A stretch of 64,000 nt of DNA. Source: Chloroflexota bacterium. Its GTDB lineage: Bacteria > Chloroflexota > UBA6077 > JACCZL01. The notes beneath the pieces were generated by a model that was not told the DNA's origin, did not search any database, and saw nothing but the letters and a program-made list of their open reading frames with translations. Positions 1 through 9,102 of this stretch are shown here, piece by piece. The position numbers were made by a program, and so were the translations under genes. Each line of letters begins with the position of its first letter. The first letter of the stretch is position 1. Location: NCBI GenBank assembly GCA_020845495.1, contig JADLFM010000010.1, positions 33,409 through 97,408 on the forward strand. The letters run 5' to 3'.

Positions 1-1163
1 TGCTCGGCAAGGAGATCGAAGAGCGTCTGGCCGTTTCTGTACGCATCGAACCGTTCGATGGCGAGCGCGTGCCCGGCGCGGCCCATCCGGCTGCGGCGCC
101 CGGCGTCGGACAGCAGGCCGCGGAGCGCCTCGCGCAGCGCGCCGACGTCGTTGGGAGGGAGTAGCACGCCGGACTCACCCGGCAGAACCGCCTCGCCGAG
201 CGCGCCGACGTCGGTCGTGACGACTGGCAGGCCAGCGGCGGTAGCTTCCATGAGCACCACGGCCAGGCACTCCCCGTGCGATGGCAGCACGAACAGATCG
301 GCGCGTGCGAACAGCTCGAGCAGTTCCGGGCTGTTCGGCCCGGCCCGGTGGACGACGACGCCTGGATGCGCTGGCAGTTCGGCGCGCGTGACCACGTCGA
401 GCCGCCAGGGCAGATCCGTCAGTCCATCCAGCGCGGCCAGCAGATCCGGCCCGCCCTTACGTTCCCAGTCACCGCCCACGAACAGCAGTCTGATCGGGCG
501 ACCACCGCGCATCTCGGCAGGCGCGCCGGGCAGCGGCGCGCTGCCGCCCTCGGTAGCAGTGTTGTCGGCAGGGCCGTCGTCGGCGTCCATGGCAGCCGCA
601 ATCCGCCGCCGCCCGAGCGCGAAGAATGCCTCAGCCGCCCCCGGCGCCAGGACGTGGATGCGCTCGGCGGGCACCCCATAGTCTTCGACGAGCGAGCGCT
701 TCGCCCACGCCGACCAGGTGACGAGCGCACGCGCGGCGTGGAGCGCCCGGCGGTTCAGGCGGAACTTCTGGCGATCCAGCAAGCCGTCGCCGGCCGCCTG
801 GTGGCCATAGGATGCGCCGACACTGTCGTAATTGATCGGGGTCGCGTCGAGCGAGACGATGGTCGGCACGCGCCGCATCAGGTCAACCGAGAACAGCGAG
901 GTGACCTGGGTATGAAAGAAAAGCGCGTCGAGGGGCGCGATGGCCCTTGCGGCGTGGAGCGCCTGACGCGCCCGCCAGCTTGCGCGCACCGACCAGTTGC
1001 CGCGATAGAGCGGTACGAACCGGCCCGCGCCACGGACGTCGAACGGGATCGGTAGCCAGACCGGCGTCAGGCCCGGCCGCGAGGCAGCAGCCGCCCGCAG
1101 ATTCCGGGTGTGGGTGACGTGCCCAAGCGTCTGCTCGAGCACGAAGGCCATGCGCAGGCTCAC
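1..1163 (-). CDS. Glycosyltransferase family 4 (GT-B fold), C-terminus outside window
   Basis: This frame is open from position 1163 to the window edge, about 387 codons, so the C-terminus is missing. It reads as a retaining GT-B glycosyltransferase that adds a sugar to a lipid-linked glycan at the cytoplasmic membrane. The N-terminal strand reads MAFVLEQTLGHVTHTRNLR. The second Rossmann domain opens with RLLFVGGDWERKGG, and the donor-site E-x7-E motif appears as HGECLAVVLMEATAAG. I chose GTG at 1163 because GGAG lies 8 nt upstream; ATG at 1151 or 1199 is also possible. It is the last visible gene of the minus-strand polysaccharide series. The sugar donor and acceptor cannot be read from sequence. 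Confidence 0.85.
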   Translation of the reverse strand, partial: MSLRMAFVLEQTLGHVTHTRNLRAAAASRPGLTPVWLPIPFDVRGAGRFVPLYRGNWSVRASWRARQALHAARAIAPLDALFFHTQVTSLFSVDLMRRVPTIVSLDATPINYDSVGASYGHQAAGDGLLDRQKFRLNRRALHAARALVTWSAWAKRSLVEDYGVPAERIHVLAPGAAEAFFALGRRRIAAAMDADDGPADNTATEGGSAPLPGAPAEMRGGRPIRLLFVGGDWERKGGPDLLAALDGLTDLPWRLDVVTRAELPAHPGVVVHRAGPNSPELLELFARADLFVLPSHGECLAVVLMEATAAGLPVVTTDVGALGEAVLPGESGVLLPPNDVGALREALRGLLSDAGRRSRMGRAGHALAIERFDAYRNGQTLFDLLAE

Positions 1164-1337
1164 GCCAGCCGCTCCGGGCCAGCGCTCGCCCGCGTGCATG
1201 CAACGTGCATCAATCCTGCCATCACCACCGTCCCGCTTCCCTCAACGAGCGCCATCCCCGTAGCGCCCATACGGCGCCGCCTCCCTGTGGTGCGGTTCCG
1301 GCCGTCGCGCAGCCTACTACTCGGGTGCTACGCCCCG

Positions 1338-2057
1338 CTACCGTGTCCAACGTTCCCGGCGCTCGGGAAGGCCCGGTTGCGCGGCTGGCAGCAGGGGCGG
1401 GCTGAATCGCCCCTCATCGGAGCCGCCGTACGCCGGTCGAGTCACGACAGATGGCGCCGAACTGGCGCCGTCGTCCAGGAACGAGCCCCGAAAGATCCGC
1501 TGCCCCTGGATGACGTCGACGAGCAGCCAGAGCGCCAGCGAGAACACCACCGCGACGAGAATCAAGGTCACGTACAGGATCGGTCCCGGCAGCGGGCTGT
1601 CGAGCCGGCCGTCCAGGCGTACCGAGTCGGTGAATGGCACCGATCTAGCCGCTCCCGGCATCACCGGGCTGCGCCGTGGCCGGGCGGAGGGCCGGGATGA
1701 CGGCGCGACGTCCGAGTCAGGCCCGAAATCCGGCGCCGGCCTGGCCGTCGCTGCTGGCGCCGGCCTGGGAGCCTGGGAGGCGGGGGGAGCCGGCCGTGCC
1801 GCCACAGCAGGTACCAGCATGAGCGCGCACTCCTCGTCATAGCGGGCACGTTGGAGCGGGTCGCTCAACACGTGATAGGCCGCGTTCAGGCGCCGCATCT
1901 CCTCTTCGGCATCCGGGCCGCGGTTGACGTCGGGGTGCCGCGACCGGGCGAGCGCGCGATAGGCGGCGGTAATGACTTCCGGCTCGCACCACGGGCTCAC
2001 CTGGAGCACGTCGTAGAGGGTGCCACGCGTGCAACGGCAGGCCCAGCTACCGGCCAC
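1338..2057 (-). CDS. Membrane-anchored J-domain protein
   Basis: The 239-residue product starts with a DnaJ-type J domain (about residues 12-75) carrying the HPD signature at residues 41-43, which stimulates Hsp70 ATPase activity in this family. A long Pro/Ala-rich linker follows. One hydrophobic segment (about 157-180, PILYVTLILVAVVFSLALW) would anchor it with the J domain in the cytosol. The G/F and zinc-finger regions of true DnaJ are absent, so it is a specialised co-chaperone. Start is GTG with AGGA upstream. It lies between an HlyD-like adaptor and a GT4 gene on the same strand, which suggests a role near the envelope or polysaccharide machinery, but no client can be named. Confidence 0.85.
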   Translation of the reverse strand: MAGSWACRCTRGTLYDVLQVSPWCEPEVITAAYRALARSRHPDVNRGPDAEEEMRRLNAAYHVLSDPLQRARYDEECALMLVPAVAARPAPPASQAPRPAPAATARPAPDFGPDSDVAPSSRPSARPRRSPVMPGAARSVPFTDSVRLDGRLDSPLPGPILYVTLILVAVVFSLALWLLVDVIQGQRIFRGSFLDDGASSAPSVVTRPAYGGSDEGRFSPPLLPAAQPGLPERRERWTR

Positions 2058-2167
2058 GCCGCATCCTGCATGGCGGCGGGGCGCACACCGCCCGTACGTC
2101 GCTCCACCGGCGCGCTGGGCACGCCGTGCTGCCTGCCATCATCCCAACACCTCTTCCACCCGTACGA

Positions 2168-4237
2168 TCACGGTCCGACCAGGACGAGTTGGTCCTGGCG
2201 TAGCCCGCTCAGGATCTCGGCCTGACCGTTCGACACGATGCCGACCTCGACATCGGTCATCGTCCGGTTCGGCCCGTCGACCACCTCGACGAACTTCCGG
2301 GCGCCGGCCGTCCGAATCGCCTTCTGCGGCACCAGCAGAACGTCCGTCTTCTCCTGGAGCGTGACCGCGACCTGGACCGGCGTCCCGATCTGGGGCAGCG
2401 GCATCGGCCACGCGGCCGTCAACTGGGCAACCCGACCGGCGTTGTTGTCCCCTTCCAACACCATCTCCACGGTGGCATCGAACTCCCCGCCGTTCGGGCC
2501 ATCGATCCGCGCCACGGCCGGCTGGCCCGCCGACAGGCGCGCCGATTCGCGGTCGGTCACGTCGGCGCGTAGGACCGGGTCGCCCGGCTTCGCGAGGGTC
2601 AGCACGGCCCGCTCCTGCTCGAACGGATCACCCGGCCGAACCTTGACGCTCGAGATGGTCCCCGCGAACGGAGCGATCAGGCGGGTCTGCGCGAGATCTT
2701 TCTCCAGCTTGTCCACTTGCGCGCGATCCTGCGCAATCGACCGCTCGAGCACCTGAAGGTCGTAGGCCGTGGTGTCGATGTCCTCAGGCGGCTCGGCCTC
2801 CGCGTCTTGGCGCGCCTGCTCGACGGTCGCCTGGGCTGCCGCCAGCCGCTCCTCGGCGTCCCGGACGTCGTTCTTGGAGGGCCGGGCGTTGAACTCGACC
2901 CACTGCTGCTGCGCCACTGCCAGTTGCGCCTGCGCCTGCTGGACCCCGATCGCTAGCCGGCTTACCGTCTCCTCGGAGGGGCCAGCCTGAAGTGCCTGCT
3001 GTTTCGCCTGCGCCTGCTCGACCGCGATCTGTGCCGCCTGCACCTGCGCGCGGGCCTGCTCGATTTGCAACTGGGTGGGGCCGCGCCGCACCTGTTCGAG
3101 CCGTTCACGCGCCGTATCGACCGCCGACCGAGCGGCGATCAGGTCGCGGCGGGCGCTCTCGACCTGATAGGCCGGCGGTCCCTGACGGGCCACATTCAGG
3201 CGGTCACGCGCCGCCTGGAGGTCGGACTGCGCGTTCTGGACCGCGATGTCGCGCTGGGTGCGAGACGAGCGGTCGTTGGTCTTCATCGACTGGGCCTGCC
3301 GTAGGGTAAGCTCCGCGCGCTGGACCTCGCGCTCGGCCGAGCTCAGGGTCGCCTGGTCCGGCTTGGACAGCCGCTCCAACTCCGAGAGGGTCTTGGCGTA
3401 GGTGTTCTGCGCGTTCAGCAGATCGCGCTCGGCCTCACGCAGATCGTCTGGGTTCGGCCCGGACGAAAGCTTGTCGAGATCCGCTTGCGCCTTTTGCAGT
3501 TGCAGGTTTGCGTTCTGGGTCTGCTGATCCTGCGCCCGTACGTCGAGGTCGCTGGGCCCGGCGAACGCGCGCTGGTAGTCGGCCTGGGCTCGCTCGAAGG
3601 CTGCCTGGGCCGACTGAATCGCCGCCTGCGCGGACAGCCGCTCGGCCTCACTCGGGCCAGCCTTGATGCGCTCGTAGTCAGCCTGCGCTTTCCGCAGCAG
3701 CGATTCCGCGTCGCGGACGGCCTGCTCGCGCTTGGCTTGCTCGTTCGTCTTGCGGCGCTCGGCATCACGCTGCTTGGCTTGCGCCTGTTGTTGGGCTTGC
3801 TCCATCCGGAGCGAGCCCAGTTCGAGCCGCCCGCGCGCCGCGGTCAGATCGCGCTGCGTCGTGTCGGCGCTCGCCTCGACCAGCAATTGTCCTTCTTGCA
3901 CGCTATCGCCTGGCTTGACGGCCACGTTCTCGACGCGCCCGGCCATGCCGAAGCCGAGGAGGACTTCGTCAGCCGCCGCCACACGCCCTTGAACGGTCAA
4001 CTGGTCGGCGATCGAACCGCGCCGAACGGCGACCGCCTGTCGTCCGCCCGTCGCGGCCGGGGCAGTCGCCGAGCTCGACTCCGTCCGAGCCGTCGCCGGC
4101 CGCCGGTCGTTGAGCGCTTGTTCGAGGGGTGACTCACTCCGTTGTTGGAGCCAGACCAATGCGGCGAGCACCGCGCCGATGGCGACCAGCAGGACCGGCA
4201 GCCCCACGAGGACACCAAGGCGCGTCCCATTCCTCAT
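2168..4237 (-). CDS. HlyD/MacA-like membrane fusion (adaptor) protein with long coiled coil
   Basis: The 689-residue product has an N-terminal membrane helix (VLVGLPVLLVAIGAVLAALV). A half lipoyl domain follows (GRVENVAVKPGDSVQEGQLL), then about 380 residues of Gln/Ala/Glu/Arg-rich heptads forming a very long coiled coil. The second half lipoyl domain (IAPFAGTISSVKVRPGD) and a C-terminal beta-barrel region complete the adaptor architecture. Members couple an inner-membrane transporter to substrate export. The coiled coil is longer than in typical MacA and contains repeated AGPSEAE/QQQQ-like segments. ATG at 4237 was chosen over in-frame upstream codons because GGAGGG lies 10 nt before it and the helix starts at once. 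No ABC transporter gene is adjacent in the window. Confidence 0.85.
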   Translation of the reverse strand: MRNGTRLGVLVGLPVLLVAIGAVLAALVWLQQRSESPLEQALNDRRPATARTESSSATAPAATGGRQAVAVRRGSIADQLTVQGRVAAADEVLLGFGMAGRVENVAVKPGDSVQEGQLLVEASADTTQRDLTAARGRLELGSLRMEQAQQQAQAKQRDAERRKTNEQAKREQAVRDAESLLRKAQADYERIKAGPSEAERLSAQAAIQSAQAAFERAQADYQRAFAGPSDLDVRAQDQQTQNANLQLQKAQADLDKLSSGPNPDDLREAERDLLNAQNTYAKTLSELERLSKPDQATLSSAEREVQRAELTLRQAQSMKTNDRSSRTQRDIAVQNAQSDLQAARDRLNVARQGPPAYQVESARRDLIAARSAVDTARERLEQVRRGPTQLQIEQARAQVQAAQIAVEQAQAKQQALQAGPSEETVSRLAIGVQQAQAQLAVAQQQWVEFNARPSKNDVRDAEERLAAAQATVEQARQDAEAEPPEDIDTTAYDLQVLERSIAQDRAQVDKLEKDLAQTRLIAPFAGTISSVKVRPGDPFEQERAVLTLAKPGDPVLRADVTDRESARLSAGQPAVARIDGPNGGEFDATVEMVLEGDNNAGRVAQLTAAWPMPLPQIGTPVQVAVTLQEKTDVLLVPQKAIRTAGARKFVEVVDGPNRTMTDVEVGIVSNGQAEILSGLRQDQLVLVGP

Positions 4238-4648
4238 CACGTTCTCGCCCTCCGAAGCGGCGCCTGGCATAGCCTGAAAGGTGGATGGACTGCTGGACGC
4301 GCGCGCAGCACACCTGGACCGCGCGCCGGCACGGACAGTGTGGCGGTTTCTTGTGCCATGATATGCCATCCGCGCGCCAGTTGACTGCGTGGCAGGGTGA
4401 CGATGGGTTGACGGAAGCCCGAGTCGGCCAGCATCCCGCCCGCCATCGCGACCGTCAACCGGGCGCAACCGACGCCGCCGCCCGGCGTTGCTCGTGAGTC
4501 GAGACGCCTCTCACGCCTCATGCCACACACGTGCAGTCTCGCGTGCGCCAGGAGTGAACGGCTCGTGAGTAGCGGGATACGGGTGAGAGAGGATGCCATA
4601 GGGATCGCCGGGGGTTGACTCGGGCGGGTATCGGCCGGATGGGCTCGC
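4238..4648. other. Intergenic gap, no convincing gene
   Basis: This 411-bp stretch separates two minus-strand polysaccharide genes. Open frames here lack ribosome sites and family resemblance. It probably carries the promoter of the HlyD-like gene, but I cannot point to a convincing -35/-10 pair. Confidence 0.4.
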
Positions 4649-6100
4649 TCAGTACGCTCCGCGGTTGCCCAGCACGGCCGGGATCGTCCGGACCAGGATT
4701 TCGAGGTCGAGCCAGAGCGACCAGTTACGGATGTAGTGCAGATCGAGCCGCACCATGTCGTGGAAGGGGACGTCGCTCCGGCCGCTGACCTGCCAGAGCC
4801 CGGTCATGCCCGGGACGGCCCGGAGCCGGCCATGCTGCCAGTCCTCGTATTGCGCGACCTCTTTGGGCATCGGCGGACGCGGCCCAACCAGGCTCATCTC
4901 GCCCCGCAGCACGTTGACCAACTGAGGGAGTTCGTCCAGGCTCGACCGACGCAGCAGCCGCCCGACACGGGTGACCCGGGGATCATCGCGCATTTTGAAG
5001 AGGGGGCCGCTCGCCTCGTTCTGGGTCTGGAGCGATGCGAGCAGAGCATCGGCGTCTTGCCGCATCGAGCGGAATTTCAACATCTGAAAGCGCACGCCGT
5101 CCTTGCCGATTCGCTCCTGGCGGTACAGAATCGGACCGGCCGAGTCCAGCTTGATAGCCAGCGCGATCGCCAGCACGATCGGGGCGAACGCGGCCACGAT
5201 TGCGCCGCCGACGAGCAGGTCGAAGGCGCGCTTGATCCAGGTCACCCGCGCCACCGGAGCGAAGCCGATATAGGACTGTCCGCCGTGGCGGTGGACCTCG
5301 AAGCGGCTCGGCAGCAATTCGCCGAGGTCAGCGGCGATCTTCACCTGAACCGGGCGGGCAAACCCCCGCGCAATGATCCGCCCGACTTGCTCGCGTCGCG
5401 ACGCTGGGAGCGCCACAATGATCTCGTCGACCGACATCTGTTGCACCAGCCGCTCCAGGCTAGCGATCGGTCCGAGTAGCGGCAACCGGTCTGGACCATC
5501 GAGGTCCGAGCCGTTGTCCACGTAGCCCACTACCTGACACCGGCCCGCCAGGTCACCGGCAAGCTCGCGCCCGCTGGAGTTCGCCCCGACGATCAGCACC
5601 CGGCGGGCCGGTGCAACGGCATCCCGCGCGGCGGCATAGAGCTCCACAGCGAGCCAGCGCCAGCCAATCAGACCGACGATCGAGAACGCCCAGCCAGCGG
5701 CAAACCAGAGCCGCGAGAATCGCTGGTCCCCAAGGAAGAAGGAGGCGGTGACGCTCAACGCCAGCGCCGTCGACACGGTCGAGACCACCAGTTGAAGCCG
5801 CTCGGGCCAGGCGCGCGGACGATCGGGCGTATAGAAATCGTGGAGTCCGAACAGGAGCACGGTCACCCCGCTCACGACCGCCCCCATGCGGGCGTACTCC
5901 TCCAGCCCGAGCGCCGTCGCCTCGAGCTCCGGCGCGATGAAGCGGACCCAGTGCGCCAGGAGAAACGCCCCGAGCACGAGGAGCGCGTCGCCCGTGACGA
6001 GCCCGGCGGTCGCAGCGAGCCGTAGTCGGGCAGCGCCCCAGACGGATGCGGCCTGGCCCGAGGGCAGGCGCGGGTTGGCACGGACCTCGACGGAAGACAT
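4649..6100 (-). CDS. Polyprenyl glycosylphosphotransferase (initiating sugar transferase, WbaP/EpsE type)
   Basis: The 483-residue protein has four to five membrane helices in the first 130 residues. A CoA-binding-3/Rossmann-like segment (RRVLIVGANSSGRELAGDL) follows, then the bacterial sugar transferase domain (about 285-483). Hallmarks are KRAFDLLVGG, the membrane hairpin, LKFRSM, SLDELPQL, GEMSLVGPRPP and PGMTGLWQVSGRSD. Family members transfer a sugar-1-phosphate from a UDP-sugar to undecaprenyl phosphate, the first membrane step of exopolysaccharide synthesis. It lies 16 nt downstream of a small membrane protein gene and close to a WecG-type transferase, as in many capsule operons. The sugar transferred cannot be read from sequence. 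Confidence 0.93.
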   Translation of the reverse strand: MSSVEVRANPRLPSGQAASVWGAARLRLAATAGLVTGDALLVLGAFLLAHWVRFIAPELEATALGLEEYARMGAVVSGVTVLLFGLHDFYTPDRPRAWPERLQLVVSTVSTALALSVTASFFLGDQRFSRLWFAAGWAFSIVGLIGWRWLAVELYAAARDAVAPARRVLIVGANSSGRELAGDLAGRCQVVGYVDNGSDLDGPDRLPLLGPIASLERLVQQMSVDEIIVALPASRREQVGRIIARGFARPVQVKIAADLGELLPSRFEVHRHGGQSYIGFAPVARVTWIKRAFDLLVGGAIVAAFAPIVLAIALAIKLDSAGPILYRQERIGKDGVRFQMLKFRSMRQDADALLASLQTQNEASGPLFKMRDDPRVTRVGRLLRRSSLDELPQLVNVLRGEMSLVGPRPPMPKEVAQYEDWQHGRLRAVPGMTGLWQVSGRSDVPFHDMVRLDLHYIRNWSLWLDLEILVRTIPAVLGNRGAY

Positions 6101-6116
6101 CTCGCGCCGCCCCGCG

Positions 6117-6380
6117 TTAGACGCGAGCAGCCGGCTGCCGACGAGCCAGGGGCTGGCCGGCCGGCGGGCGCTCTAGCGCGTGCCGTTCGGGCACATGCGG
6201 CTCGGTCGACCCCCGCAGGGCCAGCGACAGGGGCGCCGCGACGCAGCAGGCGAGCATCGCCGACGTCCAGACCAGGCCGGCGCCAACCAGCACGGCGCCG
6301 GTCGTCGTTCGGTACCACCAGCCGCGCTCGGCCAGGTCGTCCATCGGAGCGTCCCAGTCGGTCCAGACCGCATCGCTCAT
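6117..6380 (-). CDS. Small single-span membrane protein coupled to the WecG-type gene
   Basis: The 87-residue ORF starts at an ATG that overlaps the stop of the upstream glycosyltransferase gene (ATGA arrangement, 4-bp overlap), implying translational coupling. It has a charged N-terminus (MSDAVWTDWDAPMDDL), one hydrophobic segment (AVLVGAGLVWTSAMLACCVA) and a Pro/Arg-rich tail. It ends 16 nt before the sugar transferase gene. I recognise no family. The position between two enzymes of lipid-linked sugar assembly suggests an accessory membrane subunit, which is inference. Confidence 0.65.
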   Translation of the reverse strand: MSDAVWTDWDAPMDDLAERGWWYRTTTGAVLVGAGLVWTSAMLACCVAAPLSLALRGSTEPHVPERHALERPPAGQPLARRQPAARV

Positions 6381-7252
6381 CGCCCGCGCTCCGAGGACGC
6401 CGACAGCCATCGCGAACGCGCCCGTTTGGCGTCGATTGCGTGCTTCGTCAGGCGGAGCAGCATCGGAATGTCGTCGACGATGTAGCGGCGCCAGAGCCGA
6501 CGCGGCTCCTGGAGCAGACGGAAGAGCCATTCGAGGCCCGCTCGCTGCATCCAGACCGGCGCCCGGCTCACCCGGCCGGCCAGCAGATCAAGCGTGCCGC
6601 CGACCCCCATCGCCACCGATACCATGCCGATGCGGTCGCGGTTCCGGCGGATCCAGACGTCCTGCTGCGGCGCACCGAGCGCCACGAACAGCACGTCCGG
6701 ACATGCCCGCGAGATCCGGGCCAGGATTCGCTCGTTCTCCTCGTCGGTCAACGGACCGAACGGCGGCGCGTAGACCCCGGCGACTCGCAGTCCCGGATGT
6801 CGGGCATGCAGACGCTCGGCGGCGATCTCGGCGACGCCCGGTGCCGCCCCAAGCAGAAAGACGCTGCCTCTCACTTCCTTCACGAGACGACAGCAGTCGT
6901 CGACGAGCTCGACGCCGGTGATCCGTTCGACGAGCGGCGACGACATCACACGAGAGAGCCAGACCAGCGGCATGCCGTCCGCGACGGCCAGCTCAGCCTC
7001 GTTCAGGGTGTCCCGAAAGTACGGATCGCGCTCAGCGATCGAGACGAAATCGAGATTGACCGTGACGATCTGATTCAACTGACCCGCGACGAGGAAGCCT
7101 CGAATCCGATCGAGGACGGCGTCACGATCGACCTGGTCGATGTTGACGCCGCCAAGGTTGACCCGCCGACGCAGGATGGAGTGTGCCCGCCGCCCGGCCC
7201 GGTCGGGAGAAGTCGAAGAGACATCCTGGATGACCAGTGCCTCGCTTGCCAT
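6377..7252 (-). CDS. WecG/TagA/CpsF family glycosyltransferase (GT26)
   Basis: The 291-residue protein matches the WecG/TagA/CpsF family over its length: VNLDFVSIAERDPYFRDTL, ADGMPLVW, the nucleotide-site region SVFLLGAAPGVAEIAA, and the C-terminal PQQDVWIRRNRD, GVGGTLDLLAG, RAPVWMQRAGLEWLFRL. Members add N-acetylmannosaminuronic acid, ManNAc or a related sugar to a polyprenyl-linked acceptor at the membrane face. The C-terminal motif block is complete, so the enzyme looks intact. It is translationally coupled to the small membrane protein downstream and shares strand and cluster with the initiating sugar transferase. Confidence 0.92.
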   Translation of the reverse strand: MASEALVIQDVSSTSPDRAGRRAHSILRRRVNLGGVNIDQVDRDAVLDRIRGFLVAGQLNQIVTVNLDFVSIAERDPYFRDTLNEAELAVADGMPLVWLSRVMSSPLVERITGVELVDDCCRLVKEVRGSVFLLGAAPGVAEIAAERLHARHPGLRVAGVYAPPFGPLTDEENERILARISRACPDVLFVALGAPQQDVWIRRNRDRIGMVSVAMGVGGTLDLLAGRVSRAPVWMQRAGLEWLFRLLQEPRRLWRRYIVDDIPMLLRLTKHAIDAKRARSRWLSASSERGR

Positions 7253-7639
7253 GTCCGACCCCAGTTTCCGCGCGCCGCGCGTCCCCCGAACGGCGCGCCG
7301 AGTCCTCTGTCTTCATGATCGCGAACGGCCAGTGAGCCTCCCGTGGTTGACGCGTTGCGATCTAGTTTCCGATGGTAGCAGGGGTGACCGAAACTCATAC
7401 CCACTTGGCACTGTACTAGATTAAGCTCCGCCGCACCACGATCACGGCCGTCCGGCAGCCGCGCGCCGCTTCCCGATTGCCCCCAGAATGGCACCAGACG
7501 GGTACCAGATCGCCGCTCGCGATTCCGCCGTCACTTCGTACAACGCGGCTGGCGGCCGTGACGAGACAGCGTGCTCCGAAACGACGCGGACATGCGTCGA
7601 TGCGGACTCGGCGGGAGTCAACTCCCGGCCTGCGCCGGC
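7253..7639. other. Intergenic gap with small inverted repeat
   Basis: This 387-bp gap precedes the WecG-type gene. It holds an inverted heptamer pair ATCTAGT (7360-7366) and ACTAGAT (7415-7421) flanking sequence that is AT-richer than the surroundings. It is a plausible promoter or operator region for the minus-strand operon. No gene is convincing. Confidence 0.35.
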
Positions 7640-8755
7640 TCAGGAGCCAGGGTGGCGCCGACCGGCAGCGCGGCCGGCGACGGCACTCACCATCGCCCGG
7701 AGTCGAGTCTCTCGCCGACCCATCAGGATCAGGTTCGGCAGCATGCCGCGCCAGGAGTCCGCAGCCAGGAACTGGACGGCTCGCCGCCGCATATGCCCCC
7801 GCAAGTCGGCGACGCCCTGGGCCGGCCACACACATGCGTACAACCACCGAACCGGCAAACTCGGGGCCAGTGACACCAGCACGCCCGGCGGCAGCGGTGT
7901 CCCGAAGATCGCCCGAGTCAGCGTGAGGGCATACCATACCGAGCCGTTGACGCCCTCGGCCCGCGCCGCGATCCGAACGGCCTGCCAGTCCATATCGGCG
8001 GCGTACGTTCGGACGAGCAAGTCCAGATCTTTGAGCCAGATCAGGCGGCTGAAGCCGTGTTTATGGACGTGGACCGAGAGCTGCACGATCTGATCGACTG
8101 GACCGAGCATCAGCGCGCCAGGGAGGCCGGGGATGGAGCGGGTGTAGCGCCAGCGCGCATCTTCACGGGTCGGGCGGAGGCCCATCTGGAGCGGGTCCAG
8201 GTGCAACTCGATCATGACCCCCGTCGTCAAGAAGACGCGGTGGAAGGCACAGCCCTCGTGAACGTCGCCGGCCTGCGCCCGCCGCGCGACCTCTGCGCCG
8301 TGCTCCACTTCTGGAAACCCGGCCGCCACCAGCACCCGCGCCGCGGCGGCCTCATCCCGCTCTCGAACGACCAGGTCGATGTCCGAATAGGACCGCAGCA
8401 GCGGCTCGGGATAGATCGAGCGCGCCAGCGCCGGTCCCTTGAGGACGATCGTCAGGACCGCGGCGGCCTCGAGCTCGGGCAGAATTCGAGCGAGCGCGGC
8501 GTCAAGTCGGGCGCGGTGAGCGATTTCGGCGACGCCAATCGCGCGCAGGGCCTGGAGAATATTGGGCGGCAGGCCGAGACCGGCCTGCCCAGCCGCCCGC
8601 CGAATGAACCCGGCGACGCCGTGCTGGGCGGCAAGCTCGGCGACGGCCGGCCAGTTCTGCACGGCCGCCGCGCTCCGTTCGAGCGCACCCGCTGACCGTG
8701 CGTCCGGCTCCCGGACACACTGGGCGATGAAACGCGCTTCGGGGCTACTTGGCAT
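7640..8755 (-). CDS. Nucleotidyltransferase-fold family protein (PF14907-like)
   Basis: The 371-residue protein carries the family's core segment LKGPALARSIYP followed by RSYSDIDLVV, whose S-x-D-x-D acidic pair matches the polymerase-beta nucleotidyltransferase site. Later conserved parts are MIELHLDPL and the His-rich HVHKHGFSRLIWLKDLDLL. This uncharacterised family commonly sits in exopolysaccharide and peptide-modification clusters; its substrate is unknown. It is the first gene of the minus-strand polysaccharide series here, 387 nt upstream of the WecG-type gene. ATG follows immediately on GGACTCC with no strong Shine-Dalgarno. Confidence 0.85.
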   Translation of the reverse strand: MPSSPEARFIAQCVREPDARSAGALERSAAAVQNWPAVAELAAQHGVAGFIRRAAGQAGLGLPPNILQALRAIGVAEIAHRARLDAALARILPELEAAAVLTIVLKGPALARSIYPEPLLRSYSDIDLVVRERDEAAAARVLVAAGFPEVEHGAEVARRAQAGDVHEGCAFHRVFLTTGVMIELHLDPLQMGLRPTREDARWRYTRSIPGLPGALMLGPVDQIVQLSVHVHKHGFSRLIWLKDLDLLVRTYAADMDWQAVRIAARAEGVNGSVWYALTLTRAIFGTPLPPGVLVSLAPSLPVRWLYACVWPAQGVADLRGHMRRRAVQFLAADSWRGMLPNLILMGRRETRLRAMVSAVAGRAAGRRHPGS

Positions 8756-9102
8756 GGAGTCCGCTCAGGGCCACACCCTCACGATTCTGACGCCGGCTCT
8801 GGCGACCAGCGAGAGTCTCCGCGTCTGGCTCCGATTGGCGGCAGCGACGCCGGCCTGTGGCACGAGGCTCGATACGACAATCGGGCGGCCGCCAGCGTCT
8901 GGCGCCCTTCCAGGTTCCGGAGGATACTCACTTGACCGCTCCGCCTGCCTGAACGACTCGGCCAGCCGCGGGCCTGAGCGGCGCGGCAGACGAACTCCGC
9001 GTGCCCCGGCCGGCCTTTTCGTCACGGCGCGGTCGTTATCACTCCTGTGAGGGACCGTCTACCGCCGGATCCCTGCCTGACACTGGACCCCGGAGCCACG
9101 GC
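8756..9102. other. Divergent intergenic region
   Basis: This 347-bp gap lies between the minus-strand polysaccharide genes and the plus-strand response regulator. Open frames inside it have no family resemblance. One CTGAAC hexamer lies at 8949-8954, without an 11-bp partner. It presumably contains divergent promoters. Confidence 0.35.

Noticed and set aside
8765..9025. Small minus-strand ORF upstream of the nucleotidyltransferase-fold gene
   Set aside because: Arg/Pro-rich translation, no ribosome site and no family resemblance.
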